DNA of 64,000 nt from Peronospora farinosa (GCA_947646735.1 CANTFK010000333.1:62001-126000); one strand, 5' to 3'; shown: positions 44,564 through 56,850, counted from the stretch's first letter. The notes: generated from the letters alone by a model not told the origin. Numbers and translations: made by a program.

Positions 44564-45921
44564 AAAATTGTTTGGTCAACATTCAATCCTTTTATATATT
44601 GAAATTATATATTTTATGGTCTGCGCGCACCTATCCGTCGAAACGACGGATAAACACCCTAGTCTATATAAAAGTAAATGTGTCCGTCCGTCCGTAGTGC
44701 TCCATTTACGGCGATAGGATTGGCTAATTCTGCATTATCGACAGATTTTGCATTGTCTGATTTTGCATGTTGCATCGATAATAACATGAGCAGATCTCCA
44801 TAATAGAATATAGTCCAATAGGTGTGTCCGTATCCCGTGCTTCTTTTTATGTAATACATACATCGACGAAACGAAGGCTACACATCAACCTTCATACCCA
44901 TCATTACATATTGCTATATCAAACACAGTATTTAATTCTTATGGAATATTAGATAAGAGGCATGCTTTGCATTTGTTTTAAACACTTAAGTTTAGTGCTC
45001 AGATAATACACTAGAAATGGTAAGAGCAAGCGTTGTCCTCAGGTTGAACTGGATTCAGTTACAATAAGTGAAGTGACCCATATGTAGTGTATCATACTTA
45101 TTAATTTACCTGAGTCAACCGGATGCTCTAAAATAAAAAAGATGGGTACGAATATCAAAAAGCGGTCTTCACTCACCAATTCCGACGGAACAACGGGTAC
45201 ACATGACAAGTGACACATATTTATTGTATTATACATATCAATTTACCGAAGTAAACAAAATATTATTTTAATGTAAAAATATGAGTACGAAGATTAAGGC
45301 AGAATTCGCTTACTGTGTCCGTCGGATTGACGGGTACACATTACCCTGCGAAACGGAAGGTACACACTGACCGGCGTCGATAGGTACACCTTGACTTTAA
45401 TACATCTTGACTTCAAATTTAGCAAAGGATCGGGTTAATTGGATAGTTATAGGTAAAATTGATATACTATTAGTGAAAAATTTGCGCACCTATCCGTCGG
45501 AACGACTGGCTCACACCATATTCTAAGGTAAAAAGATGGGCCAGTATTGATTTAGCTTATAATTCATGCACCTATTCGTCGGATCGACGGACTGCATCAA
45601 CAAGCTGCACACAGGCTAAAGTAACTCTAAAACAGCTGATTGGCACACCAACATTCAGTCTTTTTTTTTAAATTTTAATCTACATATTCGGTCCGCGCGC
45701 ACCTGATCGTTATCACGACGGGCACAGACCAAAGCAAAGCATTGCGCTTTAAAAAAGCAATACATACTATAATTGTAGGCTTCGCACACCATGGCCGTCA
45801 GAACGACGGGTACACACCTTAGCAAATAAATGCGTTTAAAATGCCTATATGTACTACTTCGCACCGTTTGAATGACGGGTGTGCACCCTAACGAAGCGCT
45901 GCGATATCTATCCCCGTTACA
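44564..45921 (+). repeat. Probable 5' LTR of element G with a degenerate repeat array
   Basis: Its right edge is fixed by CCCCGTTACA followed by the primer site; the left edge is uncertain (TGTTTGG at 44569 is possible). It carries irregular copies of a core like CCGTCGNANCGACGG followed by GTACACACC, at about 44635, 45180, 45320, 45376, 45495, 45568, 45700, 45790 and 45865. Two units of about 138 bp stand in tandem at 45069-45344. Confidence 0.6.
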
Positions 45922-45923
45922 CC

Positions 45924-45933
45924 TGGTAGCACT
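45924..45933 (+). promoter_or_regulatory. Primer binding site of element G
   Basis: TGGTAGCACT, two bases after the LTR. Confidence 0.83.
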
Positions 45934-45952
45934 TAGTAAACATTCCGACGAA

Positions 45953-46925
45953 TATGAGCGCTCCGCCAATACAGAGCGCTAGCAGGGGGTTGTTGTCACA
46001 CGATGACTTCGAACATCTGCCCCCTTCGAGTGGGAAGCTCTGCGTCGCCTGGCCGACTTGACCAGCCTTACTAGCGTTGTAGCCATGCTTAAAGATACGC
46101 CTGAGCGGCTTCAACGTGTAGCCATTCAAGACTTCGTCAACCACGAGCTCGCTGAATTATGCCGGTAAGCTTCATCCCCCGCAGTTGTCACGGGGTCTAA
46201 CGTAATTAAACTCGATGTTTCGAGTTACAGCGGCGAGGGCCCAAAGCGCCTCGCGCTCGATCGCTGCCTTTGTGAAGTGGACATCGCTGTCCAAGCCCGC
46301 CAGCTAACGACGGAGTTCACGCGCACCCACTTCCTCCTGTCTAAGTTGACTGGTAAGGCAAAAGAGTGGGCATTGAGAAAGCTTGTTGCCAATCCGGGAT
46401 GTTTCCCGGACATGCAGGCCCAAAAGGACGACTTGTGCTTGGCGATTGAGCCTCTGCAAGATGAGCACCACCATCGCTCCGCATTACTTGCATTGCGGCA
46501 GGGTAGTCTGCTGGGCTACATCCAACGTGCGCGACATCTGGCATCATGCATAGTCGCCGACCCTATTGACACGGTGACACAAGTCCATGTGTTCGTGACC
46601 GGTATGAATGCTGGGCATCCGCTTATTTATTTTAACGCGAAAGCCTTCCGCTTCTCTTGACGAGGCGTTCAGCATTGCGCTGAGTAAAGACTTTAGTGTC
46701 TTGGTTTCGCAAGTGGATCACTCGCTTCCCCAACGCGCTGCTCAGGAGCCTGAGCCAATGGAGCTCGATGCAATCGAGGCTCCGAGAACTGTGACTGGAA
46801 GCACGCCAGATCATAGGCGTGCTTCCAGTCACAGTTCTCGGAGCCTGCAACAGCGAAGAGTCTGGTCTGCTTCCGCTGTCGTAAGCCTGGTCATCGCGCA
46901 GCCGTCTGCTACCAATCGTCGAGTC
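45953..46925 (+). pseudogene. gag: gag of element G
   Basis: ATG at 45953 is out of frame with the conserved start (FEWEALRRLADLTSL). Capsid part 46277-46660: THFLLSKLTGKAKEWALRKL, ALLALRQGSLLGYIQRARHL. After a frameshift come EPEPMELDAIEAPR and a perfect fold-back (46777-46846), then a CCHC knuckle CFRCRKPGHRAAVC near 46867-46910. Confidence 0.82.
46777..46846. repeat. Perfect fold-back, 31-bp arms and 8-base loop, inside gag of G
   Basis: Arms 46777-46807 and 46816-46846 are exact reverse complements; the loop is AGATCATA. Confidence 0.96.
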
Positions 46926-47045
46926 TGAAGTCTCCGTCTTCCTCGCCGGGCAGCCAAAAAACGGCGAGAACCAGTAGGCGCGGGGCGTCCTACTGGGCGA
47001 AGACGGAAGAACGTGCCTAATGTTTAAAAAAACCAGTAGGCACAG

Positions 47046-47531
47046 ATGAATGCCACCACGTCCAGCAATGATCCGCGTCTGAAAGTGCTCAGTGTTCACG
47101 TCGACGGTGAGTCGCGTCCACTTCGCGCTTTGCTGTACTCCGGCGCGACAAACAATTTTGTCCGCGTCGACAGTCTGTCGATCCTACCCTCACGGTTGCG
47201 TGTCCGTGAGTCTCCTGGGATGATGGTGGTTAAGTATGCAGACGGCAATCCTCGCACGCACCTTAAACGTTCGGTGGTGTACCCTTGCCGTTTCGATACT
47301 TTTACCAGTATTTATGAATTTCAAGTTATCGACTTGAGTGGATTCTTTGACTGTACTTTTGGGATACCGTGGCTTGCGCGGCATCGACCCAACATTGTTT
47401 CAATGAGCTGTACGGTCCAGCCACGTGACATCGATGTTACAGCAGTACTCGCTTTCCTTAATTGCCCTGCCAGTACGTGGCAGCACGTTGCCGTCGTGGA
47501 TCCCGATCCCACGACTCATCCTATGCGATGA
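47046..47531 (+). pseudogene. Protease of element G with catalytic Asp lost
   Basis: Retropepsin-like: ALLYSGATNNFVRVDSL, where Tyr stands for the catalytic Asp, and DCTFGIPWLARHRPNI. Predicted inactive. 47530-47910 is a linker with repeated AVAPV/GHPV-type stretches. Confidence 0.83.
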
Positions 47532-47910
47532 CCCTTTTTCGCGTGGTGTACAACTCCGCAACATGCTCCTCCTCAGTCGAACAGTGGTTTCTGAGTTTAG
47601 AATTTAACCCGCAGCAGTGGCTTCTGGTGTCGCACGGTCGAGCAGCGGCTCCCGCGCATGCAAATTTATTCAAAACCGTACCGAAGCAGGGGCATCCGGT
47701 ACGTCACGAGCGTGCAGTGGCACCCGTGTCCGTCCACGTTGAGTACACCACGCCGAGGCAGGGGCCTTCGGCGAGTTACGCGGAAGTAGTGGCTTTTGTA
47801 CGTCCGGTTGAGTATCCGGTTCGTGTTTCTGTGTCTCGACGACGCAGACGGCGCCGTGCGCGTCCCCGCTCCGCTGTACTGTCGAGCCCTTCTACGCCGG
47901 AGCCGCTTCT

Positions 47911-49165
47911 TTGACCATTAATGTCGCTAACATGACTGGTGTATGTCCATCCAGCCATCCGTTGCAAGTCGCGAGTCTGACTCGCGACGCGTCTGGAATC
48001 ACGCAGCTCCCAAAGCTTCCTTTTGAAGAGGTGCTAAATGACTTGAAGGGGGGAGAGATCGAGCAACTTTGTGTAGTCGATCAAAATTCGGTGCTCCAAA
48101 ATCATGAGCGCCCGAAAGGAATGGAATCGAAGTCCGCTCGCGAGGAGAGATTTGAGGCTCAATCGTGTGAAGAACTCGATGCATCGAAGAACCCTGTTTT
48201 CGCTCTCGCGCGCGAATTCTCTGATATCTTTCCTGACACCATTTCTGCAGTTCTTCCCGCTGACAGAGATGTGCGACACGAGATAGATCTCGTTTCAGGG
48301 TCGAAGTACTGCATGACACGTCAGTGTACGTTACCAAGTGAACAGGTTAAAGCGATTGACGCCTTTTTTAAAGGGGGTCGCCTAGCTAGCCATGTGCGCG
48401 AGAGCACATCGCCACACTCGAGTCCCACCTTCTGTGTCAAGAAGGCGGCAGGTGGATGGCGTATTGTTCACGCTTTTGTCAAACTAAACGAAGCGACAAT
48501 CCCGGCGCAGACACCAATTCCACAGAAAGACATGGTTTTGGATGCCATGTCTGGAAGCACGATTTTCTCGTCCTTAGACCTGACAAACGGCCTCACCAAT
48601 CCTGATGCGTCCTGAGAATGTTCCGCTTGCCGCCGTCAGCACGCCTAGCGGTATGTTGTGGTAGTGGCTTGTGATGCCGCAGACGCTCAAAAAATGTTCC
48701 AGCTACTTTTATGTGAACGGTCTACCACGTTCTTCGCCCATTTCGCGACTTTGCGCCGAGCTACTTTGACGATATCTTCGTTCACAGTGGCGCCATTGAA
48801 GGAGCGACAGACCTGGATGTGCATCTAGCCCACCTACGTAAGGGGGAATCGATGCGCGAGAAAAATCCTCTAAGTGAACTTAAGGAAAGCATCATTTGTG
48901 CCTCTGGGATTCCCGTATTGGGCCGCTAGGTAGCGCAAAGGGTGTTCGCGCTGATCCGGAAAAAGTTTCGCCGATTTGTTCTTGTCCAGTCTCAAAATAC
49001 CAGAAACATCTCCGTCAATGGTTGAGCTTGGCCAATTCCATTCATCAATACGCGAAGAACTTCGCATCCGTAATTTACCTACTGTCACAACTGCTGTAGA
49101 AGGACGCCATATGGGTATGGTGTCCGGTATGGCGCCAGGAGCACCAGTCAGCATTTGACGAGATT
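47911..49165 (+). pseudogene. pol: pol of element G: reverse transcriptase, first part
   Basis: 47911-48615: HEIDLVSGSKYCMTRQCTLP, VKKAAGGWRIVHAFVKLN, PIPQKDMVLDAMSGSTIFSS, then LDLTNG where the motif usually goes on DGFYQ. After 48615 the reading is scrambled ([20 protein letters not shown]-like stretch near 48755-48790). H inserts at 49170. Confidence 0.82.
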
Positions 49166-49169
49166 AAGA
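49166..49169. repeat. Target site duplication of H, left copy
   Basis: AAGA; partner 61316-61319. Confidence 0.85.
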
Positions 49170-50270
49170 TGTGGTGGAGTGGGTTCTCAAAATTGTATGA
49201 TGAGACCCCAAACCACTCACTGTGCCGGACTGCCGACTGTCGGAGGGGGTACCCCGATGCCGCGTATGAACCTTCTCTCACCTTGTGTACCCGTCGGCTG
49301 GCGGGTTGCACTCTTCGGAGGACTTGGTGACGATGTAGATGTCTGCCTTGAGGGAGGTAGACCTGGGGGGGGGCCTCGAGTGGATATGCCTCACTCGGTG
49401 GGCCGGTAGGTGGCCACTCGATCGACCTTGTCGAGAGTGGACTTAGAGCCAAATTCTTCAGGGGCGCTTGTCGTCCCTGGCCTTTTCCTTCTGTTTCAGG
49501 GGTATTAACCACCTGACCTTTACGTTGCTCCCGGACCTTGAGGTGAGGGAGACCGCTTCCGATAGCGGGTCTTGGGGGTGTTGCTACTCGAACGAGCTCA
49601 CAGGCCAAATATATCCTGGAGCTCTATTCGCCCTTGAACTTCGCTACACAACTGTCTTCGACGGGAAGCCAAAATATATCCCTTCCCGGAACAGTGAGTA
49701 ACTTAGAACAAGTCCTTCTTGGGTGACGGAGTCGTGCCACGTATATCGCAAATTGAGTAGTATTTAATATAGTCCTATCCTTTTAACTCCTTTACTCTAT
49801 CCTTGCCTGAAGCTCTGATTCCTTGCGTCGACTGGTCTGATCCTTGTATTAACTGGTCCGGAGTCGCTGAACCCCGAGGGGCCGAGGTCGACCAATGAGG
49901 GACCCAGGTCAACCAATGAGGGACCCAGGTCAACCAACGAGGGACTGGGTCGACCGATGAGGGACCGGGTCGACCGACGAGGGACCAGGTCTACCAATGA
50001 GGGCCCCAGGTCTACCAATGAGGGACCGGGTCGATCAACGAGGGGCCAGGTCGATCAATGAGCGGCCATGATCAACTCCCTTTGGTACCGGTTAACCGGT
50101 ACCCTGATACTGATTTTTCTTCGGCGAATCCTGCGGATTGTCCTCCACCAACGGTCGCTCCCCTTTTGAGGCCCCTGTCTCTCTGGTCCCCTGTCCCTGA
50201 CCCACGGCCTATACTCTGAATCCAACTGGAGTCCGGTACCTCCATATCACAAAATTAGCACTTCACCACA
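49170..50270 (-). repeat. 3' LTR of element H (1101 bp)
   Basis: Same as 60215-61315 with few changes. The plus-strand edge is TGTGGTGGAGT. A purine tract (minus GCAGGGGGCGGC) abuts at 50271-50282. Confidence 0.95.
49876..50066. repeat. Tandem array of 20-21-bp units in H 3' LTR
   Basis: About nine and a half units of the type GAGGGACCNGGTCNACCAAT. The same array is at 60921-61111, and two more diverged units lie inside H near 52410-52460. Confidence 0.92.
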
Positions 50271-50316
50271 GCCGCCCCCTGCACTTGCTCAACCGTGCAA
50301 CGGATTGAGCACGCGC

Positions 50317-52286
50317 ATGTCTTCACTTCCTTCGTCACGTAGGTCCTTCATTGTCCCCTTTGTAGCTCCTCCACCTCTAACTCGTGTCTGTCCAGCCATG
50401 TCTTCCCCTGGTTCTGATCCACCGTCTGCTAACCCACCGTCCGCTGATCCACCGACTAAAGAGCCGACCTCGGTCGCCCCAGCGCCTTCAATCACCCCTG
50501 GTTCTAACCCCTCATCTGCTGACCCACCGTCCGCTGACCCACCATCTGAGGAGCCGACTTCAATCGCCGTCGCGCCTTCGGTTGCCTCTCCATGTAGAGA
50601 GGCGTCCTTGGCCGACCCTCCCGGGCCGGTGTGTTCGCCGTTGAGTACTGCTGAAACTGTTGTCGTTCACAGCTCTCCTGTTCCCACCGCTTTGCCTCCT
50701 GCCGAGACAGCAGATGCTCCTGTCACGCCGACCCCCATGGTTGACCGTCCGTCTTCCGTACCCGTTAACGTACGGGCAGCTCTGCGGGAATTGCAAGCTC
50801 TCGCGGACGCCCATTCCCGCCGCATCGAAGACTGCGAGGGTCGGCTAGGTGTCCTTCCCCCTTCGGCCGCCTTGTTGGCCACTCGTTGTGAGCGGTTGGA
50901 GGAGGCACTGCGCGACAAGTCCCGGCTGGTGGCCCAACTTCGCGAAGCTCTCCAGCGCGAGACTGCACTGGTGGACCGTCTGCGATGGAAGGTCGACCAC
51001 ATCCGAAGCCGGTACTCGCTTCTCGCCGCAGAGCTCGACCATGTCGACTTCTCTGACGGGCCACCTCCAGGACCAGCTACTCCTTCGGCAGCTTCGCCCC
51101 CGGCCGCATGTTCCCCTTCGCGGCCGGCGAAAGCTCTTGGTAAACGGTCCCGGCGGCCGTCACCCCGGGTACCCGCCAAAGCCTCCAAGCTTCCGAAGCC
51201 GACGTCTCTGCGATACCACCGTCTGCGGTCTCTGGTGGTCGTTCCCCTGTCGTGCTTGAGTCTTCGGACGACGACCTCAGCGACGACAGCGAAACCCTTC
51301 GGGCGGCTCTGGCCAAGTCTCGTTCTGCTAGTCGGCGCCCTGCCAGTGTGAACCCTGTACGTCTTCCGTCGACGTCCACTCCTCCATCGAGGACCACCTC
51401 GGCTACCGGCCTCTCATTGAAACGGGCGATGTTCGGGACATCGGACTCGGAGACCGAGTCGTCTGCGGAGAGAAACAAGAGTGCGCATCCTGTCGCGGAC
51501 AACACTTCGCCCCTTCTGGCCGACTCCAGCCTGCTTCCCAGAGACGCCATGATCCCCGGATACATGCAGTCGAAGACCTTTTCCGCCGCGGAAGTGGCAC
51601 CTTGGCCGGTCGACCTGGTCAATTCGTGGTGCATTGTTACAATGTCTTCCACAGACTTGGTCGACCAGCTGAATCTACCTTGGGGTTGGTTTGGCCCTCC
51701 GGACGGAAACCTCGGCCGGCCCCCCAAATGGAAGAGGTCGTTGTTGAACCCTCCAATAATCCAGAGATTGCTAGCGGCGGAACCTTGGGTGGAAGCTCGT
51801 GTTCCCATGCAGCCCGTGTACTTCCGACCTGTTGGCTGGTTCGCCCAGTTGGCAGCGGCCTACATCCAGTTTGACGAAGAGCATAGTCAAGCTCTTTGGG
51901 AGGCGACCCACTGCTTGTGGATCTCCAAGGACCAAGCGCGAGCGAACTCTTTCCTCGCGTCCTACTACAACGCGCGGAAGAAGCGTCGGAGTCGGGCAAC
52001 TCGAGCTTGGCGGGAGGTGGTCGACCTTATCTTCATTGGGATGAGCAAAGGCCACTGCGATCTCGACATCTTCCTGGATCCCTTCTTCCGTCATCTTCCT
52101 CGAACCCGCCGTGTGGTTTATTGGTTCCCTGGTCGTGAAGAGGGGTCGGACCCGGTCGACCTGCTTGAGGCCCTTCGGGTGTCGGATTCCGCGTGGCCGT
52201 GGCTCACCCAGTATCGTTTGTCTTCTGTGCCCCATCCTGGCGCTCTAGTTTCACGCCTCAAAGGCAAGTTTGTGCCATCCGTTTAA
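50317..52286 (+). pseudogene. Antisense ORF (aORF) of element H, one frameshift
   Basis: Opposite to gag-pol. ATG at 50317, 47 bp from the 3' LTR. The first frame (to 51351) has a Ser/Pro-rich N-terminus with PSADPP-type repeats and a long coiled coil (LEEALRDKSRLVAQLREALQ). The second frame takes over near 51196 and ends at 52286: acidic VVLESSDDDLSDDSETL, then a folded-looking domain rich in Trp (WAEARV/PWGWFGPPDG, ANSFLASYYNARKKRR, YWFPGREEG). About 650 codons if joined. It ends 195 bp short of the pol stop. Unknown function. Confidence 0.68.
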
Positions 52287-52480
52287 GTCTTCCCTTGAAC
52301 ATGAACCTTCTTCTGTTCTGATTGATCTTGGTAATCGCCCTCCTTTGTTCTCCATTCTCCTATACCCTTAACCTCTTGGAAATTCAAGGCCGCCCCGCAG
52401 GCGACCCAAGTCTTCCAACGAGGGGCTGGGCCGACCATTGAGGGACTCGGTCCACCTTCCAAGAAACTTACTACCGCCGA

Positions 52481-53227
52481 CTAGTTGTCATGGCTTTGCA
52501 TTACTTCGAAGCGGTTATGGCTTGTGTTCGTGCGCTCGAAGTCCCGGAGTAAGGCTCCGTAATTTAGATCCACTTCGTCCACCCACGAGGGGTCAGGGTG
52601 TCCCTTCCATTGCACGAGGAATTCTCGTTGTTGCCTCCCATACCGAGTCTTCTTGCCTGTACGACTCTCTAAAATTTCTTCGACTTCATACTCGCCCTCT
52701 TCCAATTCCCGCACCCAGCTGTCTTCTGGTAAAAGACATTCGTCGAAGTCAACTCGATCTGTTCCATCCACTTTCAGCTCGCTGTTCGGTCGATCGGGGA
52801 ACTCTCTGACGGGCTTGAGCTTGGAGATGTGCACGATTGGGAATAGTCTGTATTCTGTACCTTGTAACTCCAGACGTACCGCATGATCTCCAACTAACTC
52901 CTGAACTCGGAACGGTCCATGCCATAGGTGGGCCAATTTTTTGGCATACCCCTCCTTCACTCGGTCCAAGTATAGCCATACCCGGGTCCCTGGCTGAATT
53001 TCGTGGCCGACTACCCCTTCATTTTGTGCTTGCACCCGAGCCTGACTAGCCGCCCGTAGGTTCTCGTTGACTTGGTCTCTTGCTCGCTGATAGTGACTTT
53101 GAATCCGATATCTCCATCTCCGAGGTCCTGATTCTCGACGTCGAGTGTTCACCACCGGTAACATAGTCTCAAGAGTGGTTCTAGCATCCCATCCATGGAC
53201 CAGATAAAACGGTGTTTCTTCCCGCAC
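52481..53227 (-). pseudogene. pol: pol of element H: integrase C-terminus with chromodomain
   Basis: GPY/F module (KLAHLWHGPFRVQELVGDHA, YRLFPIVHISKLKPV), then a chromodomain at the end: EYEVEEILESRTGKKT, FLVQWKGHPDPSWVDEVDL. Chromodomains steer chromovirus integration to marked chromatin. Separated from the integrase core by a TGA at 53279-53281. Confidence 0.9.
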
Positions 53228-53278
53228 TCTGTCTTGAGCCGTGTTTAACGCGAACGTTAATCGTTCCGCGTATTCATC

Positions 53279-53980
53279 TCAGTCTCGCTGTCCCACATCG
53301 GCTACGTAGATCTTGAGCGATCTTGTTAGAGTCTGGACCATCCTCTCCGCAGTGCCGTTCGCTTGAGGTCGGTAGGCCATGGTCGCTCTCTGACGTTGAC
53401 CCACCATACGACTGATCGCTCGGAAGAAGTCCGACATAAACCCCGGTTCCCGATCGTGACGGATCGTCTCACTGGCGCCAAAACGGCGGAAAACGCATTC
53501 CTCATATCCCTCAGCTACTGTCTGGGCTGTCCGTGAAGCACTTACCTTCGCCATCACATAACCTGTGAACAGGTCGATCCAGATCAGTAGTTCCGTGTTT
53601 CCTTTATGTGACTTGGGGAGAGATGGTATGTGGTCCATCGCGATAATTTGGAAGGGGTACGTCGCTTCAACATTCCCCGGAGACTTCCCTTGTAAAATGG
53701 GCCTCCCTTTCCCAGTCTCACAATCCATACACTGACCCACATATTTCTGAACACTCCGGAACAGACCCCTCCAATGGCAATATCGTCGGATCCGATGATA
53801 AGTACGTCCGATCCCCTGATGGCCGCCTTCCAAACTCGTATGATAATGATGGAGGACTTCGGCTTGGAGACTCTCAGGTATCACCAATCTGGCAGTTATG
53901 TCTCGGTCGTCTCCCTTGATTCTCTGGCCGGGGCAGTACACCAGCAGTCCCTCTTCACTTATCTCGTAATTCTCCGACAT
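53279..53980 (-). pseudogene. pol: pol of element H: integrase core
   Basis: HHCC zinc domain (HHYHTSLEGGHQGIGRTYH, CMDCETGKG), then AMDHIPSLPKS (Asp), RHDREPGFMSDFF (Asp) and RPQANGTAERMVQTL (Glu). The core looks complete. It stops at TGA where the context suggests Trp. Confidence 0.9.
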
Positions 53981-56850
53981 TTTGCTGCAAGTTTCTGGCC
54001 GCTTCCACTGACAAGTCCTTCCAGTCTCCTTGCAAATATGCCTTCAACTCGCGTACCCAGCTCTCCTCTTCTTGCGCATCTCGGATCCTATCCATCCGGA
54101 GTTGTTGTACCACATCTTCTTGCATGACATCTCCCGATATTTTGACGGGGAGCCGTGATCTCGTCACCGCAGATACCTTGACCGACTGACCTCGGTCTCT
54201 AGGGACCAGCACCTCTGGCAGCCGATTGATTGTTTCTAGACCTGACCACTCTCCTCTTGGTATCGACTCGACCCCTTGCTGCTGATGTAAAGCTGTACTG
54301 GCCAACTGGTCTGCGCTCTGATTCCAGTCTCGTTTCACATGTAAGACTGCCTGGTTGGGCCACGACTGGAGTTTACTCAACGCCTTGGCCCGCAACGGGG
54401 ACAAACCTGAAGCTTTGCATTCAATCTCTCCACGCATCTGTCTTATAACCAGATTGGAGTCTTCACAAATAATCAAACGCCGTCGCTCCATTGGCTCCAA
54501 CAGGTTAAGGCCCAGTAACATGCCCTCATATTCAGCTTCATTCACCGTAGACTTGTCGAGATATTTCGATGCAGCGGTGACTATAGTCCATGCAGGGAGT
54601 CTCCACACAATAGCGCTGCAAGCACCTCCCACTTGTTTCACCCGGGCCGACCCATCGAAACTCATCACATACAGTTCTTCATTTAGTTCCACTGTGGGCG
54701 TCGGTAGGTCGACCACTTGCCTGGATTGCTTCTTGGGAGCAATTGACGACAGAATTGAGTCCACATTCTCTCGAGGCGTGATGCTGGCTGCTAACGCCCC
54801 CAGTACCTGGTCCTCGCCTTTCTTGCATTTCACAATCTCCAAAGTCCACTGTGACAACAGAGCGGCCCATTTTACTAAGCGACCTTGCAACCCCGAAGAC
54901 TTAACTAGCCAGGCTAGTGTAGAATGCCTCGTCAGAACTTTGAGAGGTCGGGTGACCAACATCGTGAAGCAAGTTTCCAATATCCGTAGCAACGCCAGCA
55001 CTTCCTTTTCCACTGTGCTATAGTTCATCTCGTTTGACTTGAGGGTTCGGCTCGTAAACATTACCGGCATATACAGGCCGTCGTAATTTTGCACCAACGA
55101 CGCCGAAGTAGCCCAATCACTTGCGTAGACAATGATGACCGCCTCTCTAGCCGGGTCGAAATGTCGTAGGATGGGCGCCGTAGCAATCTTGTTCTTGAGC
55201 ATGGCAAACGCTACTTGTACCTTCGACCATTTTTCTTCGTCATATTCCTGGGCCGCCACTTCCTCGTTAGCCTTCAATTTGCACCTCCAAGCGTGAAAAT
55301 CCACCTCTCTCAGTTCGTAAAGGATCGACGCGTATATGGCATAATCTTCGATGTACCTGCTGTAGTAATTTAGGCTTCCTAGAAAGGACTGCATAGCCTT
55401 TAGCGTTGTCGGTAGAGGTAGGTCGACCAAAGACTGAAGATCGTTTGGGTGGGCCTCTAGTCCCCCTTTGGAAACTCGATGTCCAAGATACTCGACCTTC
55501 CGACATCCCCACGTACTCTTGACGGCACTGACCGACAAATTCCAATAGTCACACACGTCTAGCAGCCGCTCCACTTTCTGGCATAATACGTCCCACGATT
55601 CGGCCGGCACAAGTATATCGTCAATGTATGATCGTCGACCCAATACAGAGAGGCCCGATTTTGCATCGGGTTCCCCTGTTGCGAAAAAATCCTCCGTTTC
55701 ATCTGTGGCCGCCCCTGGCGGAATCCGTAAGAATCCATATAACGCATTATACAACAACCTTTGATATATCTGAGGCGCATTCTTAAGCCCAAAAGGCATC
55801 CGAAGCCATTCAAATAATCCCAGTAGAGTAACGAAAGCTGAGATTAATCTCGCCCTTTCGGTCATGCTGACGACCCAAAAACCACTCGCCATAATCAAGA
55901 GAACAATACCATAAAGCTCCATCCAAGTCTTCCAGTAATTCGTTAATCAACGGCATCGGGTATACCATGAGCTGGGTAAGATCATTCACCATCCGATAGT
56001 CGATACACAATCGAATATCGACCCCATTCTTCTTCACGATAATTACAATTGGGCTGGCCCATGGCGAGGTGGAAGGCTGAATGATCTTTGCTGATAACAA
56101 TCCCTTGATCAGGTCGGCTAGCTTCTCTCTGAATTGAGGGGCCACCTTTCGTACGCGTTGCGCGATCGGTCTTGCGTTCCCTACATCGATATCGCATATC
56201 GCTCCTCGGGCGGCCGGGGGTAAGGCGTTACCTTTACCCATCAGCAGATGTCGTTTCTTCCATATTATTTGTCGCAACCGGTCCACCTCTTCGGGAGTGT
56301 TCCCATCTGGATCAAGAATCTGTATATCTTCTAACGCAATGCCTTCGGATGAGGGGTCCACTTCCGGTACGACCGCCCATCCTTGTTTTATGTCCTCAGC
56401 CCAAAGTTCTCCACTCTCGAAAGAACACACCTGGTCATCTGCCTGTAACAAGTCTACCGGTTTGACTTCCTTCTCATTGGTTGTGGTTACTGTATGTAGG
56501 TCTTCTTCAAATAAACTCCGCTTTTGGGCGGTCCCCTCCTGCCAATTCACCCTCTCTTCGCACAGTTGTTCTTCACTGTCGGGTACCTGTTGGTGCGTTA
56601 TATTCATCACTGGGGTTGGGGCCTGCGGTCGCTGTAAGATGTGTGACGGAGTCTTATATTCTAGTCTCTCCACTAGTGGCCCCTCTTCCTCTTCCGTTGG
56701 GTCGACCTGATGGTCGACTTGGTCAGCGGTAGATTCATAAGCCAGATTTAGCCATTCCGCATATCTTCGAGAGCCTACCGAGACAAACCCTGGCGTTCTT
56801 GGAACTTGCTCCCTAGTCAACCACATACCTACCTTAGTATCTTCATGCAA
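53955..56850 (-). pseudogene. pol: pol of element H: RT, degenerate RNase H and second RNase H
   Basis: Two frames join near 55920. 55810-56850: linker, then RT start (PSTSPWASPIVIIVKKNG, RLCIDYRMVNDLT, YCSLD with the first Asp). 53955-55922: WLRMPFGLKNAPQIYQ and SYIDDILVP (paired Asp). The usual RNase H reads VYASDW and TRHSTL where DAS and TDH are expected, so its catalytic Asp residues are lost. A second RNase H at about 54290-54670 keeps FDGSAR, NEAEYEGM, CEDSNLVI and NQSADQLAS, as in the archaeal-type extra RNase H. Confidence 0.88.

Larger units (their letters stand above)
44564..49169 (+). mobile_element. Element G, left part: Ty3/Gypsy retrotransposon split by H
   Basis: Probable 5' LTR, primer site, gag, protease and RT. 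Pol resumes at 61316 after the H insertion and reaches the window end with integrase and an antisense ORF. Confidence 0.85.

Noticed and set aside
49797..50018. 73-codon frame with LVDLGPS repeats, again at 60842-61063
   Set aside because: Translation of the 20-bp tandem array in the LTR, not a gene.
49876..50066. Possible CRISPR or minisatellite independent of H
   Set aside because: Contiguous short units present in both LTRs of H, so part of the element.
50667..51188. 173-codon frame opposite to the H antisense ORF
   Set aside because: Produced by GC-rich, Ser/Pro-coding sequence; no motif.
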